Shown in pieces: positions 25,377-33,761 of a DNA stretch of 34,876 bases. Position numbers and translations under genes: made by a program. Location: positions 1 to 34,876 of the forward strand of contig WJIL01000129.1 in assembly GCA_014730275.1 (NCBI GenBank). Reading direction: 5' to 3'. Within the stretch, counting starts at the first letter, position 1; the number at the start of each line of letters is the position of its first letter. The notes under the pieces are model-generated. The model was not told where the DNA came from. It was given only the letters and a program-made list of their open reading frames with translations, and did no database searches. Origin of the DNA: Candidatus Lokiarchaeota archaeon (GTDB taxonomy: Archaea; Asgardarchaeota; Thorarchaeia; Thorarchaeales; Thorarchaeaceae).

Positions 25377-25671
25377 AATGGCGATGATCTATGTGTGCTT
25401 GTAGCCCCTCTTCTGTCCACGCTACCCATGCACATTTTAGACATGTGAATTTCTTGCTTCCAAGTCCGAATCGTGGAGGAGATTTTTCTTCAAGCTCATA
25501 TATTGTACCGCCATACCCACTTCTTTTCTTTGTAACAACCTTGAACCGTTTGTCAAAACATTCCGAACAAATACAAAGACGAGATCTCTCTTCGTTTTTG
25601 AAGTTATCTTCCAAGGTCTTAGCTGGCTCAGGCGGGTCCATTTCCTTTCCACAGCTTTCACACCGAGTCAT
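25375..25671 (-). CDS. Small zinc-finger protein with C-terminal C2H2 finger
   Basis: A 98-residue protein. C4/C7 (CESC) and C35/C38 (CSEC, with C33 nearby) form a four-cysteine zinc site. C77-x2-C80, followed by x12 and H93, H96 or H98 (CLKCAWVAWTEEGLQAHIDHRH in part), forms a C2H2 finger with the expected Leu and hydrophobic spacing. It could bind nucleic acid or protein. The frame is open to TTG 25686, but ATG 25671 is preferred because CTATAAGG at 25696-25689 lies about 20 bases upstream, giving a leaderless message. C2H2 fingers are sparse in prokaryotes and more common in archaea and Asgards. Confidence 0.75.
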   Translation of the reverse strand: MTRCESCGKEMDPPEPAKTLEDNFKNEERSRLCICSECFDKRFKVVTKKRSGYGGTIYELEEKSPPRFGLGSKKFTCLKCAWVAWTEEGLQAHIDHRH

Positions 25672-25840
25672 TCTCTTCACAGCCAAGGCCTTATAGCGTG
25701 TTAAATGGCTATCTCTGATTTGACAATGGAAACCGGGGTATATGACTGTTCTTGGTTTCAGATTGACCAGTTGTGCTTTGCCTCTTGGTTCTTAGAATTC
25801 TGTCGTCCTCATGATAGCCCAATCTCTAAGTAATAATCAT

Positions 25841-27079
25841 TCAATCTTCGGAGACCGATAGCTCAGCAGCTATCTGAAAGAGCTTCTCAATGTTCTTATT
25901 TTCTACACAAGATGTTTCTAGAAAGGCAACGGGGTGGAATTCCTTTTCTTGACCAAGTTCAGTAGCCAGCTTCTCAGCGTACTCGAAGCCCTCCTCTTCG
26001 CCTACAAATTCATCAGACTTCTCTGATGCTTGCTCCACTCTTTTGTCATACTTGTTACCCGCGATAATAAGCGGGGGTAGGGTCTTTCTTGATATTGAAA
26101 GTTCTTTTATCCAGAAATTCAGGCTTTCAAAACTCCATCTATCACCTGCTGAATAGACTACTATGGCAACATCCGCGTCTCCATAGTATTCATTTCGCGG
26201 TATACGGTGACCTACAGCATCATCAAAAGACCATACATATAGATTCACTCGGTATTCATTTGTTCTGAACAGTTTCTTGTATACATAATCCTCTTCGCTT
26301 GCTTCTAATTCGCCCGTTTGGATTAGCGACTTTTTGCCTACATTCTCTTCTCCGATTAGAAGACATTTTCTGTCGACAAGTGGTTTTATCATGTGTTGGC
26401 TTGCGATGTCGGGTTCTTCTGTGCCCGTTTTTACAGCTTCGGTGGTGGGTGTTCCCTCAGCTTCGGTCACGCCTGTTTCTTCCGCCTTCATTTCTATTTC
26501 GGGCTGTGTAGATTCTATGTCATTTTCAACTGGTTTGTCCTGAATGCTTGATTGCTTTGGAAGGCTTGCAGATGACGCAGCGATTTCAGTTTGAGACTTC
26601 AGCTTGACCTGAATGCCACTACTAGTTTTCTTCTGATGAGTTCCCTTTGGTGATCGAAAGGTATCACTCATCGATTCTACAGCTGCCAATGCTTCTGATA
26701 TGTCATCTACTTCTTTACCTGCAACACGGTGCTTCTTCAGGAGTTTTTCAGAAGGGGTTACAGGTTCGGCTGTAGATTCTTTGGTTTCCTTTTTGGGTAT
26801 TAGATCCGAAGGTTCTTCTGCTGCTACTGCTGATGATTCTGTTGAAATCTCTTCTGACCGCTGCAGCTCCTCTTCCACTCCAATTTTCCGAAGCACGTCT
26901 TCGATATGCCCTGGTGGAAATCTCTTATCGAAAAAACGGAAATAGGATTTGACCTCCTTTACTATCTCTTCGAAGGACTTCGATTCAGTTGGGATTTTCT
27001 TCTTGATTCTGCCTTCGTCTCGCAGCTCGACGTAACCTGGCAGTAGAGCTAACGTAACCGTTGTTCCTGGCACCTTCAT
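25841..27079 (-). CDS. Ras/Rab-like small GTPase with long N-terminal extension
   Basis: A 412-residue protein in three parts. Residues 1-75 are a compact domain of unknown family (MKVPGTTVTLALLPGYVEL, then FEEIVKEVKSYFRFFDKRF). Residues 76-230 are a low-complexity, Ser/Thr/Glu/Lys-rich, probably disordered linker. Residues 236-410 are a Ras-superfamily G domain with P-loop GEENVGKKS (243-251), YYGDADVAIVVYS and RWSFESLNFWIKEL (the Rab/Ras helix-3 pattern), G4 NKYD (342-345) and G5 ETSC (388-391). The G3 motif, normally WDTAGQE, reads WSFDDAV, losing the DxxG residues that handle the gamma-phosphate. GTP binding is thus likely but normal hydrolysis switching is doubtful. No C-terminal prenylation motif is visible. 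Such GTPases are expanded in Asgard archaea. It is divergent from the phosphoribosyltransferase gene. Confidence 0.85.
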   Translation of the reverse strand: MKVPGTTVTLALLPGYVELRDEGRIKKKIPTESKSFEEIVKEVKSYFRFFDKRFPPGHIEDVLRKIGVEEELQRSEEISTESSAVAAEEPSDLIPKKETKESTAEPVTPSEKLLKKHRVAGKEVDDISEALAAVESMSDTFRSPKGTHQKKTSSGIQVKLKSQTEIAASSASLPKQSSIQDKPVENDIESTQPEIEMKAEETGVTEAEGTPTTEAVKTGTEEPDIASQHMIKPLVDRKCLLIGEENVGKKSLIQTGELEASEEDYVYKKLFRTNEYRVNLYVWSFDDAVGHRIPRNEYYGDADVAIVVYSAGDRWSFESLNFWIKELSISRKTLPPLIIAGNKYDKRVEQASEKSDEFVGEEEGFEYAEKLATELGQEKEFHPVAFLETSCVENKNIEKLFQIAAELSVSED

Positions 27080-27266
27080 AGTGGCAATAACCTCGTGAAC
27101 ATTCTAGTTGAGCAAGTTGGGTTAGCGCCTGACAACATCGTTCATGGCAACAAGTAGTTGTGCCCCTATATATTGTCTGCCTATACAAACCCATCTAAGC
27201 TGTTACCTTCGTCTTAACCCAAAGAAATATGACCCATGCACATCACCATGATATTGGTTGAGCTCA

Positions 27267-27833
27267 ATGACAGACGAGGAAATTGACTTCAGAGATTATG
27301 TTGAAGTAATTAAGGATTGGCCCGAAAAAGGGCAAGCTGTTGCTGACATCAGTCGACTGCTTGAACACCCTACTGTATTTCATGAAGCAGTCGTCGCTCT
27401 CGCAAAACCCCTTGTTGAGATGCAGCCAAACAAAGTTGTTGGCATTGAGCAGAGAGGTCTGGCACTGGGTAGTGCTATTGCGTATTACCTTGGTTGCGGG
27501 ATTGTTCCGGCTAGATCTATTGCATATCTTGAAGAGGACTACAGCCGTCCCGTTGAATGGCTCCCATCAGATAGATTTGCAGATAAGCGACTGGCTTTGG
27601 TGAGTGAATCAATTGACCCCGGTGATCGGGTCGCGATAGTTGACGACTGGCTAACGCAGGGTACGACAGTATTGGCTGTCGCTAAAATTCTAGAGAAGCT
27701 CGATGCGACTGTGGTCGGTGTTGCATGTGTGATTAACAACCTTTCGGAGACCAGAATGAAAATGCTGGGTCGTCCTGAGGTTCACCAGCTCATCCGCAAT
27801 CTGAAGAGTGATGTGCTCAACCCAGGGCATTAA
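27267..27833 (+). CDS. Adenine phosphoribosyltransferase-like PRTase
   Basis: A 188-residue type I phosphoribosyltransferase. EVIKDWPEKGQAVADISRLL resembles the APRT N-terminal hood (IRDVPDFPKPGI-x-F-x-DI-TPLL). VVGIEQRGLALGSAIAYYLG is the APRT-type flexible-loop/PPi strand, and VAIVDDWLTQGTT (122-134) is the PRPP-binding loop with D126/D127. The loop usually ends ATGGT; here it is LTQGT. It would join a purine base to PRPP, as in purine salvage, but archaeal APRT homologues sometimes have altered or regulatory roles. Start ATG 27267; a TTG at 27258 would add three residues. A stem-loop follows the stop. Confidence 0.8.
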   Translation: MTDEEIDFRDYVEVIKDWPEKGQAVADISRLLEHPTVFHEAVVALAKPLVEMQPNKVVGIEQRGLALGSAIAYYLGCGIVPARSIAYLEEDYSRPVEWLPSDRFADKRLALVSESIDPGDRVAIVDDWLTQGTTVLAVAKILEKLDATVVGVACVINNLSETRMKMLGRPEVHQLIRNLKSDVLNPGH

Positions 27834-27850
27834 TCAGAAAAAAAATCAGT

Positions 27851-27878
27851 GATAGGGACTCTTCTATGAGCCCCTATC
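27851..27878. terminator. Stem-loop between convergent apt-like and fadD-like genes
   Basis: GATAGGG-A-CTC pairs with GAG-C-CCCTATC around the loop TTCTAT: ten pairs with one A/C mismatch. It sits 18 bases after the PRTase stop and 10 bases before the end of the opposing gene, and an AAAAAAAA run precedes it (T-tract when read on the minus strand, after the hairpin). A bidirectional terminator is the simplest reading. Confidence 0.65.
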
Positions 27879-27887
27879 CTATATTGT

Positions 27888-29558
27888 CTATTCTTCTTCT
27901 CTCAGTTCTCGTCTCAGGATTTTGCCGACCTGTGTCTTAGGCAATGTGTCTACGAATTCTATATCTGTTGGCACTTTGTAGGCTGCCATCTTGTCTTTGC
28001 AGAACTTGCGGATCTCATCCAGAGTGGCTTGTTCACCAGGTTCTAGAATGATGAATGCTTTCACAGTCTCTCCTCTTGTCTCATGTGGGACTCCCACAAC
28101 TGCCACTTCTTTCACCTTTGGATGCTCAAAGAGTATCTCTTCCACATTTCTAGGCCATACTTTGTAACCGCTAGCGTTGATGAGATCCTTCTTCCTATCA
28201 ACGATGTATGTCCAACCCTCTTCATCCATTCGTGCTATATCCCCGGTGCGCAACCATCCATTCTCCTTTAGCACATCATCTGTTTCATCTGGTCGGTTGA
28301 GGTAGCCTTGCATAACCTGAGGCCCCTTCACCATGAGCTCGCCGACCTCACCGTACGGGAGCTCTTTCGTGTAGTCTTCGAGGTCTACGATTTTGCTGTC
28401 AGTACTTGGGAATGGTAGTCCGATAGAGCCGATTGTGCGAAGCTCCTTGTCCAATGGATTGGCGTGGGTTACTGGTGAAGCTTCGGTCAAGCCGTAACCC
28501 TCAATGATGATTGAATTGGTTGCGGCTTCGAATTTCCTCGTAACCTCTGCAGGTAATGCCATTGCACCTGCAATTGAGAGTTTGAGCGATGTTATGTCGT
28601 ACTTGTCCACTTCCTCGAATGAGTAGATGGAAATGGCCAGTGTTGCAACTATGGGGAAGAATGTTGGTCTCAGTTTGTCCATTTGCGATAGCAAATTCGA
28701 GGTGTCTCTAGGATCTGGTAGAAGCAACATGCCACATCCCCACGACATTGCCAGGTTCATAGATACGGTTTGACCGAATATATGCTGAAGTGGCAAAGCT
28801 GCAACAAACAACTCCTTACCTCTCTCCGCCATCCATTCCATCCATGCAGAACACTGGGCAACATTTGCTTTGAGATTGTCATGAGTCAGCATTGCTGCTT
28901 TCGGGATGCCTGTTGTCCCACCAGTGAATTGATACACCGCTATGTCGCTCGTAGGATCTATCTCAATCTCTGGCGATTCTGGAACTGTGTCTTCCATGAA
29001 GTCATTCCAGAGAATATCTCCGTCTCGCAGGGGTGGTACTTCCTTCACCTTGCTTCTGTAGACAATCTTGGATGCTAGGACTCTCTTAATCCATGACATC
29101 ATGTCCCAAGCTGCGGTAACGATAGCTTTTTCGAGATTGGTTTCTGCTCTGACTGTCTCCACAACATCATAGAAGTAGTTCAATGTCACTATTGTTTTAG
29201 CTCTTGTTCCTTGTAAGTAAATCCTGAGTTCCTTGGGCATTGCCATCGGATTAACAGGAGTTACAGTAGCTCCTGTTTTCAAAGTCCCATAATAGGCTAT
29301 CACAAATTGTGGGCAGTTGGGCAGCATAATTGCTACTGTGTCGCCTTTCCCAATCCCCATTTTGGATATGCCATTTGCAAAGCGATCAACCAGATCACCA
29401 AGCTCGCGGAACGTGATTTCAATACCTTCGTAATGCAATGCAACATTATCAGGAAATTCCTCTATTGCTTTATCGAGGCTTTCCCAGAGCGGCCCCTCAG
29501 GAATTTCGATTTCCTTTGGTGTGTCGCCTACGTAATTATCATACCATGGTCTTTCCAT
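27888..29558 (-). CDS. fadD: Long-chain acyl-CoA synthetase-like AMP-forming ligase
   Basis: A 556-residue ANL-superfamily ligase, the normal length. It activates carboxylic acids to acyl-AMP and then acyl-CoA. TGGTTGIPK (212-220) is the AMP P-loop, GYGLTEASP (354-362) the A5 motif, WLRTGD (435-440) the A7 motif, YIVDRKKDLINASGYKVWPR (451-470) the A8 hinge, and K546 in KTQVGKILRR the catalytic lysine. The best class match is the FadD-type fatty acid ligases (also medium-chain). A strong GGAGGAGAT lies six bases before ATG 29558. Upstream is a palindromic element shared with the 6934 region. Substrate chain length cannot be read from the sequence. It converges on the PRTase gene. Confidence 0.9.
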   Translation of the reverse strand: MERPWYDNYVGDTPKEIEIPEGPLWESLDKAIEEFPDNVALHYEGIEITFRELGDLVDRFANGISKMGIGKGDTVAIMLPNCPQFVIAYYGTLKTGATVTPVNPMAMPKELRIYLQGTRAKTIVTLNYFYDVVETVRAETNLEKAIVTAAWDMMSWIKRVLASKIVYRSKVKEVPPLRDGDILWNDFMEDTVPESPEIEIDPTSDIAVYQFTGGTTGIPKAAMLTHDNLKANVAQCSAWMEWMAERGKELFVAALPLQHIFGQTVSMNLAMSWGCGMLLLPDPRDTSNLLSQMDKLRPTFFPIVATLAISIYSFEEVDKYDITSLKLSIAGAMALPAEVTRKFEAATNSIIIEGYGLTEASPVTHANPLDKELRTIGSIGLPFPSTDSKIVDLEDYTKELPYGEVGELMVKGPQVMQGYLNRPDETDDVLKENGWLRTGDIARMDEEGWTYIVDRKKDLINASGYKVWPRNVEEILFEHPKVKEVAVVGVPHETRGETVKAFIILEPGEQATLDEIRKFCKDKMAAYKVPTDIEFVDTLPKTQVGKILRRELREEE

Positions 29559-29576
29559 TGTTGTATCTCCTCCAAC

Positions 29577-29601
29577 TAACTTGAACCTAACTTAGTAGTT
29601 C
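29577..29601. promoter_or_regulatory. Operator-like element before the fadD-like gene
   Basis: TAACTTGAAC (29577-29586) followed by CTAA and AACTTAGTAGTTC (29589-29601, AACT-nnnn-AGTT arms). TAACTTGAAC and CTTAGT also occur together, in the same order on one strand, at 6950-6934. It lies 19-43 bases before the fadD-like start, downstream of a TATA-like GGATAAATTA. This is a suitable place for a repressor sensing fatty acids or acyl-CoA (inference). Confidence 0.3.
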
Positions 29602-29754
29602 TATGTTTCCCCTAATTTATCCTTTTGGATGAAAAGTAGGCAACTCGAATGACATTGATAAGAAAAATGGTCAGAATCCATCTGGGAGCGCAAATGTGGA
29701 GCGATGAGACGAGCTGCAGTATGCAATATCTCTTGGTCAATAACCAGATACTAC

Positions 29755-30969
29755 CTAGAAGCGCAATGAATTCTTAAGAACAACGTATAGGGTTCTCGCA
29801 ACGAGTCTGGTGACATTAAGGCTAGCGACTTCGGATTCTGACATTGCATCACTAACCATGTCTTGAATCTCCCGGTCTTCCGCCCCAATCTTGAATAGTG
29901 TCTCCGTGAATACACTCGTAAACAGCTTCTGTGCAAAGAGCATTGATGACATGTCATTTCCAATTTTGTCTTCCCATATGTGCTGGTAGGCGTCTAGACT
30001 GTTTTTACCGTATTCTTCGTTGGTTATGCATCTACTGACAATGGCAGCAGCGATTCTACCGGCTTCCATTGCATAGAGAATCCCTCCTCCTGTCAGGGGG
30101 TTTACCATTCCAGCCGAATCTCCGACGAGGAGACAACGATCCTCCACGAAGGAATCTATAGTTCCCCCAGTAGGTACAAGAGCCCCCCTGCCACTAGGAA
30201 TGTCTATACTGTTGGGGAGCAAATTTTGACGAGCGAGATGTTTCAAAAATGACTTGAACGTTCCCTGCATATTGTTTGCACAATTCGCTTTGATACCCAC
30301 ACCAACGTTAATCGTGTTGGTTTTCGGAAAAATCCAACCATAACCTGGTCTTCCAGAGAGATTTGCAAAGAAATGGTATTCACCTTCACTTCCATATAGA
30401 TCGATGATATCATCCTCTTCAGCTGGTATTTCTGCCACCCTACACGCTGTTATCGCATCTTGAGGCCAGCATGTGTTAAGGCCTGTCTCTCTTGCAACTA
30501 TACTATTTACACCATCAGCGCCAATAATGATTTCTCCCGAAATTGTATCACCCTTCGAGATTTGTACTTCGACACCTTTGTCTTGAATTGATAGATTCTT
30601 TACCCTCTTACCTGTCAAACAATGTGATCCGGCATCATGAGCAGTCTCGAAAAGTGTGTTATCGAATTTTGAGCGAGGAGCGACAGCCATTCCTGCCCTG
30701 CCTTCAAGCGTGATTTCTCTGCTTGGCGAATGAAGGACTCCGACATTCAAAATACGTTCCAAGAACTCGTCTTTCCGCACGGCGAGATATGGAAATTCCT
30801 TGAAGATTGCGGGGGAGAAACCACCACCACATGGTTTGTCTCGGGGAAAGGTGGCTTTGTCAATCAAGCAAACTTCGTAACCCATTTCCGCAAGATATCT
30901 CGCTGTAGTTGCACCTCCAGGTCCTGCTCCGACAACGATAGCATCGAACATGGGTGTCATATTGTGCAT
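29755..30969 (-). CDS. Geranylgeranyl reductase-family FAD protein
   Basis: A 404-residue flavoprotein. FDAIVVGAGPGGATTARYLAE holds the N-terminal GxGxxG FAD site (14-19), CGGGFSP (47-53) is the conserved Cys-containing GGR motif, GADGVNS (150-156) and GDSAGMVNPLTGGGI (283-297) are the second FAD motif and isoalloxazine/pyrophosphate region, and GYGWIFPK (209-216) is the YGW-FPK substrate motif. The family reduces geranylgeranyl chains of archaeal lipids (digeranylgeranylglycerophospholipid reductase) or of related isoprenoids. The exact substrate is not certain, as Asgards often have several paralogues. Starts at ATG 30969, 30960 and 30951 are all in frame and precede the motif; none has a clear ribosome site. 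It has its own promoter region shared with the divergent gene at 31073. Confidence 0.88.
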   Translation of the reverse strand: MHNMTPMFDAIVVGAGPGGATTARYLAEMGYEVCLIDKATFPRDKPCGGGFSPAIFKEFPYLAVRKDEFLERILNVGVLHSPSREITLEGRAGMAVAPRSKFDNTLFETAHDAGSHCLTGKRVKNLSIQDKGVEVQISKGDTISGEIIIGADGVNSIVARETGLNTCWPQDAITACRVAEIPAEEDDIIDLYGSEGEYHFFANLSGRPGYGWIFPKTNTINVGVGIKANCANNMQGTFKSFLKHLARQNLLPNSIDIPSGRGALVPTGGTIDSFVEDRCLLVGDSAGMVNPLTGGGILYAMEAGRIAAAIVSRCITNEEYGKNSLDAYQHIWEDKIGNDMSSMLFAQKLFTSVFTETLFKIGAEDREIQDMVSDAMSESEVASLNVTRLVARTLYVVLKNSLRF

Positions 30970-31072
30970 GCTCTATGGTGGGTATTTCACGTTGATGGTG
31001 GGTGCTCATGTCCACAAATGGAATATACATAAGATGCGGCTTTGACTAGGAAAGTAATGGATTTGCAGTTCT

Positions 31073-32653
31073 ATGGCAGAACGAATAAAGAATGGGATTG
31101 CTGGTGCAACCAAGACGGTACAAGGGAAACGGGAGAATCTGCGAAATCGCATATCACAATATGATGGAGCAGAGCAAGCTATTCATCTCTTGATTTCGGT
31201 AGTTCTGGCAATCAACACGGTCTTGATGCTATTCACTTTGATTCATGTTATCGGATGGTTGCTGATTGCAGGATTGCCTCTTCTAGATTCTCTGCCCTTG
31301 GTGCTTTACGTCGTTCCCCTTCTCATCATCCTGCCTTCTCTAGTTTATTCCTATTACACTTCTCGAAGTGCAAATGTTAACCTAATCGTGACAATTATCG
31401 AATTGGTCATCTTCGCGCTATTGACGAATCTGGTTCGAGGATTTCTGATCCTGATATCGCTGAATATGGTTGCTGTTCTCTTCATGCTCGTTTATGGTCG
31501 GTTTGGATTCCAGGGGAGTCTAAAAGATTTGGGCAAGAAAGGTATTGCCTGGTTCATATTCATGAATCTTCTCGGGCTCGCAATGCCAATAGCGACCCAT
31601 GCCATGGGGCGGAATCCGATAGCATCCGTTTCAGCTTCTGACACCGTTCCATTGCGCTTTTCTGTCTCTGTAGATGAGAACGTGTCCTCCCTTCAATCAC
31701 ATTTGGATTCCATACAATCGAATGATTTTAGCTTGGATTTGAAGGTACAAACTGGTGCTATGAATTGGTACCAACGAACTATCAACTGGCTTAATCTGCT
31801 AAATACTACAGATATGAACCATAGTATAACTCTCTCAGCTAATCGTGAGTACTATTTTCAGCTTAGCAATCACGAATTCGGATCCGCTCAGCTGCTTGAT
31901 TTGGTCTTCGAAAACTACTATACCGTCTTGAATGAGACCTTCCATAGAATCGATTTCACTTCAGCTTACAGAAAGCCAAATATAATCTATCTGGACATGA
32001 AAGTGTCTTCATCTGAATGGTCTTTATTGTTCTCAAGTATACGCGCTGTGGATTTTGGAGCTTTTTCGGGCATTATTAGATCTATGCTTGAATCATCCAA
32101 TCGTAGCATAATTCAAGAGTGGACAAGCAAATTGACCAGCTTGGCTGAATCATTTGGTGTCTCACTTGGGCTGGTGGTTGAGCCCTTCGTCATGGACGAC
32201 AGCATGGACGGGGATGATAACACAATGAGAGTTTGTGGTTTAATCTCTGACACTCTGAGTTGCTGGGATTCAATCGATGTGAGCTGCAATAGAACCCTTT
32301 TTTCCAAAGCGATGACCGGCGATGTGGGTGAATATTTCCTTTATTCCTACTCCAGAACGCTACCTTCTATTACCTATTTTGATTCGATTAGAGTGAGTGA
32401 ATCTGGCAAGGACCCGTATTCTCAGATGGAGATACTTGCCAATGATATTGTCATTGCTTCTAGTGGTACACCACGATGGATTACAGTTGAATCGCTAACT
32501 TCTATTGTTTCATCTTTTGGCGAGAATGCAGTCCAAGATCTTAGCGAAGGAATCAGCAGCATCCAGGAAGTATCAGTTACATATACATTCAGGATATTCG
32601 CTTTCCGAGTTGTATTCCTTGCTATAGATGCTTTCGACCCGATATTCTTCTGA
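31073..32653 (+). CDS. Polytopic membrane protein with large extracytoplasmic domain, unknown family
   Basis: A 526-residue protein. Residues 36-178 contain about five hydrophobic helices and a short basic N-terminus (KTVQGKRENLRNR). Residues about 180-510 are a soluble, probably extracytoplasmic domain with NxS/T sequons. Alternating strand-like and helix-like segments (LSLDLKVQTGAMNW-like, IIYLDMKVSSSEWSLL, GVSLGLVVEPFVMDDSMDGD, PSITYFDSIRVSE) suggest a TIM-barrel-like or Rossmann-like fold; a glycosidase-type role is only a possibility, since no catalytic signature is visible. The last residues (FRIFAFRVVFLAIDAFDPIFF) are hydrophobic. It starts at ATG 31073, divergent from the GGR gene. 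A stem-loop follows the stop. Confidence 0.72.
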   Translation: MAERIKNGIAGATKTVQGKRENLRNRISQYDGAEQAIHLLISVVLAINTVLMLFTLIHVIGWLLIAGLPLLDSLPLVLYVVPLLIILPSLVYSYYTSRSANVNLIVTIIELVIFALLTNLVRGFLILISLNMVAVLFMLVYGRFGFQGSLKDLGKKGIAWFIFMNLLGLAMPIATHAMGRNPIASVSASDTVPLRFSVSVDENVSSLQSHLDSIQSNDFSLDLKVQTGAMNWYQRTINWLNLLNTTDMNHSITLSANREYYFQLSNHEFGSAQLLDLVFENYYTVLNETFHRIDFTSAYRKPNIIYLDMKVSSSEWSLLFSSIRAVDFGAFSGIIRSMLESSNRSIIQEWTSKLTSLAESFGVSLGLVVEPFVMDDSMDGDDNTMRVCGLISDTLSCWDSIDVSCNRTLFSKAMTGDVGEYFLYSYSRTLPSITYFDSIRVSESGKDPYSQMEILANDIVIASSGTPRWITVESLTSIVSSFGENAVQDLSEGISSIQEVSVTYTFRIFAFRVVFLAIDAFDPIFF

Positions 32654-32659
32654 GCTTCT

Positions 32660-32677
32660 GCTGAAACAGTTTTCAGC
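32660..32677. terminator. Stem-loop at a convergent gene junction
   Basis: GCTGAAA (32660-32666) and TTTCAGC (32671-32677) form a perfect 7-base stem around CAGT, just after the stop of the membrane protein and overlapping the stop of the minus-strand gene. Confidence 0.5.
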
Positions 32678-33599
32678 TTGAGCTTGGTGGTCGGACGTAT
32701 ACTTCAAAGACACCGGTCCAGATTTCGCTGCTTGTGCCCATTTTGATGAGTAGATTCTTGTCGAATATCACACCAGCGGGTTTCTCTTCACTTTTCTTCC
32801 AAGTATCTGCAAACATAAGAGCATGCACATTGTTTTGGAAATCTTCAGTCATTCGCTCAATAATACCGTCGATATACGCTTGGTCAATCCCCTTATCTGA
32901 GAGATCAACCGTTGATCGAAAGAGTCGTTCTTCTTGAATAGCTCCTTCCGCTTTGTCAAACGTGTATCCCAAACCCCCGACGAAATGAAAGACGGCATGA
33001 GCGACTCTTGGTTGGGTCAGGGTCAAGATGGTATTATCAGAAAGGATAATGCAGTCTGGATCTGCGGCATCAAAGGGTATTGATGCGGCTTCTATCGAAA
33101 CTTCATTCATCCCAAGTTGCTCTCCAAGAAATTCACGGAGTAGAAACACTCGCTTATCCATTCTGAAGCCATTGATGGCTCCGATATGAATCACGTTCTT
33201 CGCCTTTCTAACCAACACATCAATTATGCGCTGACATTTTTGAAGGAATCTCATCTTCTGATTTCTGCTTTCCAGAACATTCTCAGTGTACATAATCGCC
33301 TTTACGAACTCAATATCTCTAATATCGGACACAATTTTTCTACTGAATAGTGTCCCCTGATCTGTTTGAATCAAGCCCTCTCTAGAACCATATTCCATCG
33401 GTATGGCATTTCCAATATGAACCTGAACCGGCTGCTTAGAATTCTTGGATTTAAAAAATACACCAACATCTATCTCATCGTGCGGGATATCGATGAACTG
33501 ACGTACAAATGGACCGTCGGGTACAATCTCGCGGTCTTCTGCCTTCCTATAAATATCGCTGTATTTCGAAAATAGATCCTTCTGCGACACTACTCTCAC
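32673..33599 (-). CDS. Soluble hypothetical protein of 308 residues
   Basis: A protein with no membrane helix and no signal peptide. It starts at GTG 33599 (GTG 33590 is an alternative); a GATAAAG lies about 10 bases upstream. It is acidic to neutral with alpha/beta-looking alternation: PVQVHIGNAIPMEYGSREG, VIHIGAINGFRMDKRVFLLR, CIILSDNTILTLTQP, VAHAVFHFVGGLGYTF. DISPDRIDQAYIDG-like helices follow and the C-terminus ends YVRPPSSS. I recognise no family or catalytic motif. The gene stands alone between a convergent membrane-protein gene and the divergent zinc-module membrane protein. Confidence 0.65.
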   Translation of the reverse strand: MRVVSQKDLFSKYSDIYRKAEDREIVPDGPFVRQFIDIPHDEIDVGVFFKSKNSKQPVQVHIGNAIPMEYGSREGLIQTDQGTLFSRKIVSDIRDIEFVKAIMYTENVLESRNQKMRFLQKCQRIIDVLVRKAKNVIHIGAINGFRMDKRVFLLREFLGEQLGMNEVSIEAASIPFDAADPDCIILSDNTILTLTQPRVAHAVFHFVGGLGYTFDKAEGAIQEERLFRSTVDLSDKGIDQAYIDGIIERMTEDFQNNVHALMFADTWKKSEEKPAGVIFDKNLLIKMGTSSEIWTGVFEVYVRPPSSS

Positions 33600-33761
33600 T
33601 TCACTTTATCTTAATGATTCGTCCCTCATATCTGTTCCTTCTGTTTTCTTGTTATTGCTAAGCCGTAATCTATAAAGCCCGGTAACCGCGAGAATGCTTC
33701 GTGAAACAACTAGCGGCTCTCTTCCGGTTGTTTCCGTCAGATACTTGGAGATTGCTATTAT

